Of a stretch of 8,696 bases of DNA, positions 1 to 5,481 are shown piece after piece. How positions within the stretch are numbered: the first letter of the stretch is position 1; every line of letters starts with the position of its first letter. The stretch comes from Comamonadaceae bacterium (GTDB taxonomy: Bacteria > Pseudomonadota > Gammaproteobacteria > Burkholderiales > Burkholderiaceae_C). The position numbers and the translations under genes were made by a program. The notes under the pieces are model-generated. The model ran no database searches, was not told the origin of the DNA, and worked only from the letters and a program-made list of their open reading frames with translations. The stretch lies in contig CANHUM010000056.1 in assembly GCA_947463845.1 (NCBI GenBank), forward strand, positions 1 through 8,696. The letters run 5' to 3'.

Positions 1-593
1 CAGGTGTAAAGCTCGCGAAATGGCACGCCCGAAGACATGCGCAGCAGATTCCGGATGCTGGTCTGGCCATAGGCCGAAGCGGCAATTTCGGGCCAGTAAT
101 CGGCAGCCCGGTCGTCGAGCGAACGGATCAAGCCCTTGTCATGGGCAATGCCCACCAGCATGGCGGTGAAGGTCTTGGCCATCGAGAACGAGCGCATGGG
201 CATGCCTGGCTGGCGACCATATTGGTAGCGCTCGGCCACGACCTGACCCTCCTTGATGATCAGCAATCCGGTGGTCTGGGTGGCGTCCATGTAGTCGTCA
301 ACCGACTGACCCCAGCGCCATGGGACAGAGGGTGGCTCCGGGTGGTCAGGCAGGGGCCAAGGGGTATTCGCCGGCTTTACCGCATTGCGTGACTGGTTGC
401 TCAGACCCCCAGACCAGGTACCGACGCGGCAGCTCGCCTGCTGCAAGGCCGCGATGCAACTGGGGTAACCCTGACTCTGGCCCAGGGCCTGGGCGTTGGG
501 GCCATCCGGGCGCATTTTGCGCACGGGTACTTGTGCCTGCGCAAAGGCGATGCACAGAACGCAGGCCAGTGCCGTGAGTGGCCACTTGAGCAT
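1..593 (-). CDS. Exported serine hydrolase, beta-lactamase class C-like (partial, C-terminus outside window)
   Basis: Only the first 197 codons are present; the gene runs off the left edge. The N-terminus MLKWPLTALACVLCIAFAQA looks like a Sec signal peptide, so the enzyme should act in the periplasm or outside the cell. A linker with two cysteines (Cys46, Cys55) follows. The hydrolase fold begins near residue 95, with LLIIKEGQVVAERY at about 110-123. The SxxK motif SMAK lies at Ser137-Lys140, within SFSMAKTFTAMLVGI. In the PF00144/COG1680 family (class C beta-lactamases, esterases, NylB-like amidases) this Ser is the nucleophile and the Lys its base. The Tyr-x-Asn motif would lie outside the window. 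The ATG at 591-593 is preceded by GAGGG about 5 nt upstream; an in-frame GTG five codons earlier is possible but worse placed. It lies 50 nt after the Bug-protein gene, probably in the same operon. I infer esterase or amidase activity; the substrate is unknown, and antibiotic resistance should not be assumed. Confidence 0.85.
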   Translation of the reverse strand, partial: MLKWPLTALACVLCIAFAQAQVPVRKMRPDGPNAQALGQSQGYPSCIAALQQASCRVGTWSGGLSNQSRNAVKPANTPWPLPDHPEPPSVPWRWGQSVDDYMDATQTTGLLIIKEGQVVAERYQYGRQPGMPMRSFSMAKTFTAMLVGIAHDKGLIRSLDDRAADYWPEIAASAYGQTSIRNLLRMSSGVPFRELYT

Positions 594-626
594 CAACGCC
601 CTCGGCACGGGCCATGAGCATCGAGC

Positions 627-639
627 GGTGCGGCGCACC
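627..639 (-). other. Small stem-loop in the gap between the Bug-protein and hydrolase genes
   Basis: GGTGC-GGC-GCACC forms a perfect 5-bp stem with a 3-nt loop, 5 nt before the end of the binding-protein gene in window coordinates, i.e. just past its stop on the transcript. There is no T-run after it, so it is not a canonical intrinsic terminator. In many transporter operons a hairpin after the binding-protein gene stabilises its mRNA, and that role is possible here. A stem this short also arises by chance in GC-rich DNA. Confidence 0.2.
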
Positions 640-643
640 AAGT

Positions 644-1663
644 TCACTCTGCCTTGATGTTGGCCGCTTTGACCACTGCGGCATAACGCGACAAGTCACG
701 CGCCATGTCGCGGCCAAACTTTTCGGGACCGCCAGGGCTGGCGGTGATGCCCAAGGTGTTCAGACGCTCGCGCACGGCCGGGTCGTTCAGCACCGCGTTC
801 AACTCGTTGTTGAGTCTCTCCACAATGGCCCGGGGCGTTTTGGCCGGGGCCAGCAAGCCCACCCAGGAGTTGATGTCGAAATCGTTCAAACCCGCTTCGA
901 TGAAAGTGGGCACGTCCGGCAGTGAGGGCGCGCGTTGGGCGCTGGACACGGCCACCGCATGCAGCTTGCCCGACTTGACATGTGGGAAAGCACCTGCCAC
1001 AGCGGTGTAAACCAAGGGAATGTTGCCACCGAGCACATCGGTCAATGCCTGACCACCGCCTTTGTAAGGAATGTGTACCAGGTTGGCACCCGTGCGCTGC
1101 CTGAGCAATTCACCCGCCAGGTGGGGCGTACCGCCTGTACCGGAGGTGCCATAAGACAGCCCACCAGACTGGGTTTTGGACAGACTGACCACTTGCTGGA
1201 GTGTTTTGGCCTGCACGTTCGGATGCGACACCAAAATCAAAATGGCGTCACCGATTTTGCCGATCGGGGCAAAGTCTTTGACGGTGTCAAAGCCCACTTT
1301 GGGGAACACGTGCGGGTTGATCACCATGGTGCCGTCAAAGCCCAGCAGCAAGGTGTAACCATCAGGCTCGGCGGTGGCCACCATTTGTGTACCGATGTTG
1401 CCGGAGGCGCCGGGCTTGTTGTCGACCACCACCTGCTGGCCCAGCCGCCGGGACAGTTGCTCGGCAATCAGGCGACCGCTGGTGTCGGTCACGCCACCGA
1501 CCGCAAAAGGCACCACCAAACGAATCGGTTTGGCGGGATAGGCCGCTTGCGCGGCAGCCGTGCTGGCGCTCAGGGTCAGAGCGCCACAAGTTGCGGCCAT
1601 CAGGCCGGTACTCAGGGCCGCTTTGAGCCATTGGCGGCGGGGTGTTGTGCTTGTCTTTTGCAT
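644..1663 (-). CDS. Bug-family (TctC-like) periplasmic tricarboxylate/carboxylate-binding protein
   Basis: The product is 339 residues, a normal length for the Bug/TctC solute-binding family (PF03401). Its role is to capture a small organic acid in the periplasm, classically for a TctAB membrane permease. The N-terminus carries PRRQWLKA (Arg9-Arg10) followed by a hydrophobic, Ala-rich segment ending near residue 40. The twin arginine with W-L-K resembles a Tat signal, though Sec export cannot be excluded. The mature start YPAKPIRLVVPFAVGGVTD (residues 42-60) is the family signature; Asp60 lies in the ligand-bridging loop. VVVDNKPGASGN and VHIPYKGGGQA are further family motifs. AGGAG lies about 6 nt before the ATG, a strong ribosome-binding site. 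No tctA or tctB gene is in the window, so it is an orphan as seen, which is typical of the many Bug paralogues in Burkholderiales. It lies 30 nt after the lyase gene and is probably co-transcribed with it. The ligand cannot be read from the sequence. Confidence 0.95.
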   Translation of the reverse strand: MQKTSTTPRRQWLKAALSTGLMAATCGALTLSASTAAAQAAYPAKPIRLVVPFAVGGVTDTSGRLIAEQLSRRLGQQVVVDNKPGASGNIGTQMVATAEPDGYTLLLGFDGTMVINPHVFPKVGFDTVKDFAPIGKIGDAILILVSHPNVQAKTLQQVVSLSKTQSGGLSYGTSGTGGTPHLAGELLRQRTGANLVHIPYKGGGQALTDVLGGNIPLVYTAVAGAFPHVKSGKLHAVAVSSAQRAPSLPDVPTFIEAGLNDFDINSWVGLLAPAKTPRAIVERLNNELNAVLNDPAVRERLNTLGITASPGGPEKFGRDMARDLSRYAAVVKAANIKAE

Positions 1664-1693
1664 CGTTGTCTCCTGGTAGTTTCTAAGGGGAAA

Positions 1694-2566
1694 TCAGTCG
1701 GTTTCGGCATAGCGCTTTTCAAAAGCCCACACGTCTTCAAAACCCATGAGCTTCGTCAGATCGGCAAAGTCGTACAAAGGCGTGCTGCCCTTGGCCGACG
1801 AGCCCGTGTCCTTGAACTGTTGGTACACCTGCGTCATGGCCTGCACACCAGCGAGCAAGGCCGTCACCGGGAAGATGGCGATCTTGTAGCCCAGTGCCTC
1901 CAACTCGGGGCGGGTCAGCACCGGGGTGCGGCCTTTTTCGACCATATTGGCCACCAGCGGCACATCAAAGCTCTGGCCAATGCGGCGCATTTCTTCTTCG
2001 GACTCGGGCGACTCGACAAACAGGATGTCCGCTCCCGCCTTGGCATAGGCCTCGGCCCGGCGCAGCGCCTCGTCCAGACCCAGCGTGGTCCGAGCGTCGG
2101 TGCGGGCAATGATCAAAAAATCTTTGGATGCGCGCGAGTCCACGGCCACCTGGATCTTGCGCACCATGTCAGCCATGGGGATCACACGGCGGCCCGGCGT
2201 GTGGCCGCATTTTTTGGGGAACTCCTGGTCTTCGAGCTGGATGGCGCAAGCGCCTGCTGCCTCATAGCCCCGGATGGTGTGGCGCATGTTGAGCAGGCCG
2301 CCATAGCCCGTGTCGGCGTCAGCGATCAAGGGCGTGCGGGCCATGCCCGCCATGGCCGTGACGCGTCCCACCATGTCGCTGTATGTGGCCAGGCCTGCAT
2401 CGGGCAGACCCATGTGCGAGGCCACGGTGCCGTAGCCCGTCATGTACAGCGCATCAAAGCCGAAACTGTCGGCCAGGCGCAGCGACACCATGTCGAACAC
2501 ACCGGGGGCCACCACCAGTCCGGGTTGGCTCAAACGCGCACGCAGCGCAGAGGTTTTGGAATTCAT
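1694..2566 (-). CDS. Isocitrate lyase/PEP mutase superfamily lyase (2,3-dimethylmalate lyase or methylisocitrate lyase-like)
   Basis: The 290-residue protein has a complete ICL/PEPM-superfamily TIM-barrel pattern. DADTGYG at 83-89 supplies the Mg-binding aspartates, EDQ is at 112-114, and KKCGH at 118-122 holds the catalytic Cys120. RTDAR is at 155-159, FVESPE at 183-188 and NMVEKG at 207-212. The KKCGH loop indicates a C-C lyase of the isocitrate, methylisocitrate or dimethylmalate type rather than PEP mutase or the Cys-less oxaloacetate decarboxylase branch. The ANMVE...TP segment looks to me closer to 2,3-dimethylmalate lyase and petal-death-protein homologues than to PrpB. The expected reaction is cleavage of a 2-substituted malate or isocitrate to two acids, in the cytoplasm. 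I chose the ATG at 2564-2566. A TTG six codons upstream is in frame, but no ribosome-binding site precedes it and the extra residues add nothing recognisable. It is the first gene of the leftward operon, 30 nt before the Bug gene. No prpC or prpD is nearby, so a 2-methylcitrate role is not supported by context. Confidence 0.9.
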   Translation of the reverse strand: MNSKTSALRARLSQPGLVVAPGVFDMVSLRLADSFGFDALYMTGYGTVASHMGLPDAGLATYSDMVGRVTAMAGMARTPLIADADTGYGGLLNMRHTIRGYEAAGACAIQLEDQEFPKKCGHTPGRRVIPMADMVRKIQVAVDSRASKDFLIIARTDARTTLGLDEALRRAEAYAKAGADILFVESPESEEEMRRIGQSFDVPLVANMVEKGRTPVLTRPELEALGYKIAIFPVTALLAGVQAMTQVYQQFKDTGSSAKGSTPLYDFADLTKLMGFEDVWAFEKRYAETD

Positions 2567-2636
2567 GAAGCAGGACTCGTTCAAGGGTGATTAAATGAAC
2601 AGGATCAGAATTTTGATTTCATCAGAAGAGCACCCC
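2567..2636. promoter_or_regulatory. Divergent intergenic region between the lyase and lipocalin genes, with candidate operator and weak -10
   Basis: These 70 bp must hold signals for both outward genes. On the minus strand TTTAAT (2590-2595) is a reasonable -10 hexamer about 24 nt before the lyase ATG, but the hexamer 17 nt further upstream (ATCAAA) is a poor -35. AT-rich alternating half-sites ATCA (2604-2607), TGAT (2614-2617) and ATCA (2621-2624) stand out from the GC-rich surroundings and could bind a regulator. GAAGAG, 6 nt before the lipocalin ATG, is its ribosome-binding site. No terminator is seen. Confidence 0.35.
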
Positions 2637-3224
2637 ATGAACCTGCACCTACGCGACAAGCACACCCCCTTCAACGCCCAAAGCCTGTTCAGGGGCGCAG
2701 TGGGCTTGGTCATGCTGGCCTTGTTGGCGCTCAGCCCGGCATACGCCGAACCCGCACCTTTGCAAACCGTGCCCTCGGTCGATGTGCCTCGCTACATGGG
2801 CACCTGGCACGAGATCGCCAAGTACCCGAACTGGTTTCAAAAGAAGTGCGCCAGCAGCACGCAGGCCACCTACACGCTGCAAACCGATGGCCGGGTGCAG
2901 GTGCTCAACCGGTGCAAAACCGACAAGGGCGAATGGAGCGAGGCGCTGGGTTCGGCCCGGCAAATCGGCGGTCCGAACTCTCCTCGGCTGAAGGTGCGCT
3001 TTGCCCCCGAGTGGCTGTCCTTCATCCCGATGGTCTGGGGCGATTACTGGATCATTGACCTGGACCCGGACTACCGGTGGGTGGTGGTGAGTGAGCCCCG
3101 GCGCGAGTATTTGTGGATTCTGTCGCGCACACCCCAGATGCCCGCAGCGACTTACCAAGTCTTGCTGGGCAAGCTGGAGAAGCTGGGCTTCGACCTGCAG
3201 CGGATCGAAGCCAGCCGGCCTTGA
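2637..3224 (+). CDS. blc: Blc-like bacterial lipocalin, periplasmic
   Basis: A 195-residue lipocalin. After a basic N-region, a hydrophobic segment (about 20-36) ends in SPAYA-E, a good signal peptidase I site. Mature residues contain the lipocalin signature YMGTWHEIAKYPNWFQ (53-68) with the invariant Gly55-x-Trp57. C-terminal family motifs GDYWIIDLDPDYRWVVV (135-151) and YLWILSRTP (158-166) match E. coli Blc. Cys71 and Cys93 could form a disulphide. E. coli Blc is an outer-membrane lipoprotein that binds lysophospholipids; here no lipobox cysteine follows the signal, so a soluble periplasmic protein is predicted. I prefer the ATG at 2637 because GAAGAG lies 6 nt before it and it gives a standard signal peptide. 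An in-frame ATG at 2595 would add 14 residues before the signal and is possible. It ends 3 nt from the oppositely oriented PH-domain gene. A lipid-binding or membrane-maintenance role is inferred from the family. Confidence 0.92.
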   Translation: MNLHLRDKHTPFNAQSLFRGAVGLVMLALLALSPAYAEPAPLQTVPSVDVPRYMGTWHEIAKYPNWFQKKCASSTQATYTLQTDGRVQVLNRCKTDKGEWSEALGSARQIGGPNSPRLKVRFAPEWLSFIPMVWGDYWIIDLDPDYRWVVVSEPRREYLWILSRTPQMPAATYQVLLGKLEKLGFDLQRIEASRP

Positions 3225-3227
3225 AAT

Positions 3228-3845
3228 TCAGTGCGCCGCTTCGGCCACGCGCACTTGTCCGGCCTCGCCAGCCTGAAGCCAGCCTTGCTTGGCCGCATCT
3301 TGTGCCAGTTGCGCGATCAGGGCGCGGGCATCGGCGTTGACCAGGGCCACAGGCTGCAGGCGCAAGGCAGCGTCCGAGAAGTGGTGCACCACCTCGGCCA
3401 CATCGTCAGCGTCCAGCGCTGTGGGTTTGAAGACAGGGCTGCAAGGCACTTTCTGGCCCAGGGCCCGGTAAAACACCGCCGCCAGATGGGCCGATGCGCC
3501 ATAAACGCTGCGCTGTTGGCCAGCGGCTGTCACGCGCAAGGTGTAGCCGTACTTGCCCTTGACGCACTCGGCCTGGGTGATGTCTTTCAGGGCAAAGTGG
3601 TGCACCAAGGTGCCGGTGTCGTTTTCTGAAATCAGCAAGTTGCGGTCGGTCAGCAGCCACAGGCCACGGCCAGACAGCACCACACGGCCCAACACATAGC
3701 CCAGCACCCGCTCATCGGGCTGGATGTGGTCTCGCAACTGTTCCACATCGGCTTGCTTGAGCAACTGCGCACCATAGGGGTTGTTGCCCTCGATCAGCAG
3801 CTCACTCAATTCGTTGCCGTTTTTCAAAAAGTCCAGCCAGGCCAT
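3228..3845 (-). CDS. Protein with a bacterial PH-like domain, function unknown
   Basis: A 205-residue cytoplasmic protein without a signal peptide or membrane segment. Residues about 40-130 have the pattern of bacterial PH-like domains (YokE-like): IQPDERVLGYVLGRVVLSG, then LWLLTDRNLLISEN (62-75), a strand pair HHFALKDITQAECVKGKYGY (82-101), and a final helix AHLAAVFYRALG (119-130). The remaining C-terminus (about 140-205) is Ala/Val-rich and probably helical (DDVAEVVHHFSDAALRL), with no domain I recognise. I chose the ATG at 3843-3845 because GGAG stands 7 nt before it; a longer frame starting upstream would lack this. Its 3' end almost touches the lipocalin gene (3 nt between stops), so the two transcripts must overlap or terminate inside each other. 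The gene heads divergently from the MpaB-like gene. PH-like domains usually bind lipids or proteins; no specific role is visible. Confidence 0.75.
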   Translation of the reverse strand: MAWLDFLKNGNELSELLIEGNNPYGAQLLKQADVEQLRDHIQPDERVLGYVLGRVVLSGRGLWLLTDRNLLISENDTGTLVHHFALKDITQAECVKGKYGYTLRVTAAGQQRSVYGASAHLAAVFYRALGQKVPCSPVFKPTALDADDVAEVVHHFSDAALRLQPVALVNADARALIAQLAQDAAKQGWLQAGEAGQVRVAEAAH

Positions 3846-4033
3846 AGGGAGTCTCCAAATTAGCCTTGCATGTTCGGTCAAGGCGCGACGAGCAGCAAGG
3901 ACTGACTGGCAATGGACTTGTTTTGTGGCAGGTTATTGCGCCGATGGGCAGGCTGCGGCCAAGGCCATTGGCCGTGGCCCTGCACGGCCATGGCGGCTGA
4001 ACCACACTGGGGCTTGTTTTCAAACCCATTGGC
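3846..4033. promoter_or_regulatory. Divergent intergenic region upstream of the PH-domain and MpaB-like genes
   Basis: These 188 bp separate two outward-facing genes and should carry both promoters. I could not place a convincing -35/-10 pair on either strand. The right half (3956-3990) contains two overlapping inverted repeats. GGAG for the PH-domain gene lies at the left end. No strong Shine-Dalgarno precedes the MpaB-like ATG at 4034. A short out-of-frame reading frame from 3912 crosses the region but resembles nothing known to me. Confidence 0.4.
3956..3990 (+). repeat. Two overlapping, mutually exclusive inverted repeats upstream of the MpaB-like gene
   Basis: CGGCCAA-N5-TTGGCCG (3956-3974) is a perfect 7-bp stem. 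TGGCCGTG-N6-CACGGCCA (3969-3990) is a perfect 8-bp stem. They share 3969-3974, so only one can form at a time in RNA. Both end about 44 nt before the start codon. This geometry resembles a leader that switches between two folds, but no T-run follows, so no intrinsic terminator is shown. The repeated GGCCA words in GC-rich DNA make chance pairing likely enough to keep confidence low. Confidence 0.35.
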
Positions 4034-4942
4034 ATGGCAAGTTCATTTTTCGAATCACCGTGGCGGGCGCAGATCGAAGCGCAGATCAAGGAGCAACTGG
4101 GCCTGCGCGTGCGCGCCCTGACCGGTGCGACGGGCGATGCGCGGGATTTTTTGCAACCTGCGGGCGACCCCGGGCTGTTCGGCCCAGACTCGGCCGCCTG
4201 GCAGGTGCATGCACATTTTGTGGCGATGATGACCGGGGGTTTGTCTTCGCTCATGCTGCAGGCCCTGCACCCGCGGGCTTTGGCCGCCGTGTGGGACCAC
4301 TCCAGTTTTCGCACCCAGCTGCAGGCGCGCTTGGGGCGCACGGCCTTGTTTGTAGCGACCACCACCTATGGCGGTACAACGGCTGCCTTGCAGGCTATCG
4401 AACGGGTCAACCGCATCCACGCGCACATTCGCGGCACGTTGCCCGATGGCACGCCCTATGTGGCCAACGACCCGGAACTGATCCGTTGGGTACATCTGGG
4501 CGAAACCACCAGCTTTTTGCGGGCCTATCAAGACCTGTCGCTGCAGCCTCTGCGCCAGAACCAGCAGGACCTGTACTTTGCAGAAATGGCGCAAATCGGC
4601 CAGCGCCTGGGTGCGCAAAGCCTGCCCCTGACCCACCACCAGGCCCTGATGCAATTGCAAGACTTTCGACCCGAGCTGCGGGTGGACGAGCGCACCCGGG
4701 AAACGATCCACCTGGTTGAACACTACCCCTGCGCGCCGCTGGACCGACCCTTGGTGAACCTGATCGTGCGTGCCGCTTTCCACATGCTGCCCGATTGGGC
4801 ACTGGACATGCTGGGGCGCGAACGCAGCTGCCCGCTGGAGCAAGTCGCTGTGCGCACCGCATTGCAAGGCATGGGGGCGTCGCTGGCTTGGGCCTTTGCC
4901 GACACGGGCGTAGCGGCTCGTGCCCGCCAGCGCATAGCCTGA
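4034..4942 (+). CDS. MpaB/rubber-oxygenase-like protein (DUF2236)
   Basis: A 302-residue protein of the DUF2236 family, which includes fungal MpaB (mycophenolic acid pathway) and Lcp/RoxA-type rubber oxygenase catalytic domains. Visible family signatures are a SLMLQALHPRALAAVWDHS helix (71-90, with His79), VNRIHAHIRGTLPDGTPY (125-142, His129 and His131) and NDPELIRWVHLGETTSFL (145-162, His154). In latex-clearing protein the fold binds haem b through a histidine; I expect one of these histidines to do so, but the sequence does not prove it. There is no signal peptide and no clear membrane helix, so a cytoplasmic or peripheral location is likely. The ATG at 4034 has no good ribosome-binding site upstream (AACCCATTGGC); the family pattern starts soon after it, and no better in-frame ATG exists. 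It ends 3 nt from the cytochrome c gene, which runs the other way. The substrate is unknown; oxidation of a lipid or terpenoid is only an inference from the family. Confidence 0.88.
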   Translation: MASSFFESPWRAQIEAQIKEQLGLRVRALTGATGDARDFLQPAGDPGLFGPDSAAWQVHAHFVAMMTGGLSSLMLQALHPRALAAVWDHSSFRTQLQARLGRTALFVATTTYGGTTAALQAIERVNRIHAHIRGTLPDGTPYVANDPELIRWVHLGETTSFLRAYQDLSLQPLRQNQQDLYFAEMAQIGQRLGAQSLPLTHHQALMQLQDFRPELRVDERTRETIHLVEHYPCAPLDRPLVNLIVRAAFHMLPDWALDMLGRERSCPLEQVAVRTALQGMGASLAWAFADTGVAARARQRIA

Positions 4943-4945
4943 AAC

Positions 4946-5374
4946 TCAAGGCTGCTGGATCGTCTCCAGGTACTTGAGCAAGGACACGATGCGGTTGCGC
5001 GACGACCACTCTGCGGTCCGAGACGAGTCACCGGGCTGGGTCATGGCACGGGCCTTGAACTCGCTGCCCCACACCGGCATCTCGCGTGAGCCGTGTGGAC
5101 CGCCATCGCCCGACCAGCGGCCGTCGATCACCTCCCACATCAACTCCTGCGGAAACTTGCCGCCATTGCGCTGCGAAATGGTGGTCAGGTCCGACGGCTG
5201 TTTGACCAGAAACGAGCGCAGGGGGCCGTCGCCCTTGGCCGAGGCACCGTGGCAGCTGGCACAGTTGTCCCGGTAATCGGCACGGCCCAAACCCACCGAG
5301 GTTTGCGCCCACGAAGAGGCTGTGACACTGAGGATGCTGGCGATGACCGCGTGTTGAATGGTGTGGTTTTTCAT
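4946..5374 (-). CDS. Exported monohaem class I cytochrome c
   Basis: A 142-residue protein. The signal peptide MKNHTIQHAVIASILSVTAS ends in SSWA-Q (cleavage near residue 23). CASCH at 38-42 is the single CxxCH haem-attachment site, with His42 as proximal ligand, and GxxAKGDGPL follows as in small class I cytochromes. Met99 in REMPVWG is the likely distal ligand. DLTTISQRNGGKFP (62-75) and VIDGR (82-86) are typical of c-type cytochromes that serve as periplasmic electron carriers. AGGAG lies 5 nt before the ATG. The gene is downstream of the pyroglutamyl-peptidase gene on the same strand, separated by 107 bp, so it may have its own promoter or be read through. It faces the MpaB-like gene tail to tail. 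No oxidase or dehydrogenase partner is in the window, so its electron donor and acceptor are unknown. Confidence 0.93.
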   Translation of the reverse strand: MKNHTIQHAVIASILSVTASSWAQTSVGLGRADYRDNCASCHGASAKGDGPLRSFLVKQPSDLTTISQRNGGKFPQELMWEVIDGRWSGDGGPHGSREMPVWGSEFKARAMTQPGDSSRTAEWSSRNRIVSLLKYLETIQQP

Positions 5375-5481
5375 GGAGGCTCCTGTTGTTATGCAAGAGC
5401 CGCATCATCGGCAATAGGCTGTCCGGAGTCTGTGCGCTGTCACGCCCAAGCCTGCGCATGGCCTGCTGCGCAAACAGAGGT
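5375..5481 (-). other. 107-bp gap between pcp and the cytochrome c gene, with a short hairpin
   Basis: TGCGCA-N8-TGCGCA (5453-5472) forms a 6-bp stem starting 9 nt after the pcp stop codon on the minus strand. No T-run follows, so it could at most be a weak or Rho-assisted terminator, or an mRNA end stabiliser. The ribosome-binding site of the cytochrome c gene lies at the left end. I found no convincing promoter hexamers for the cytochrome c gene here. Confidence 0.25.

Noticed and set aside
346..717. Minus-strand open frame of 123 codons over the start of the serine hydrolase gene
   Set aside because: The other minus-strand frame from 593 gives a signal peptide and an SxxK hydrolase; this frame gives nothing recognisable.
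2567..2584. TTG at 2582-2584 as start of the lyase gene
   Set aside because: It has no ribosome-binding site and the six extra residues lie outside the family domain; the ATG at 2566 is preferred.
935..2590. Plus-strand open frame of 551 codons opposite the Bug and lyase genes
   Set aside because: It is antisense to two genes with clear family motifs. Its translation is rich in His, Gly, Arg and Gln with no domain, as expected from the mirror frame of GC-rich coding DNA.
4055..4867. Minus-strand open frame of 270 codons opposite the MpaB-like gene
   Set aside because: Shadow of the plus-strand gene, which carries the DUF2236 motifs.
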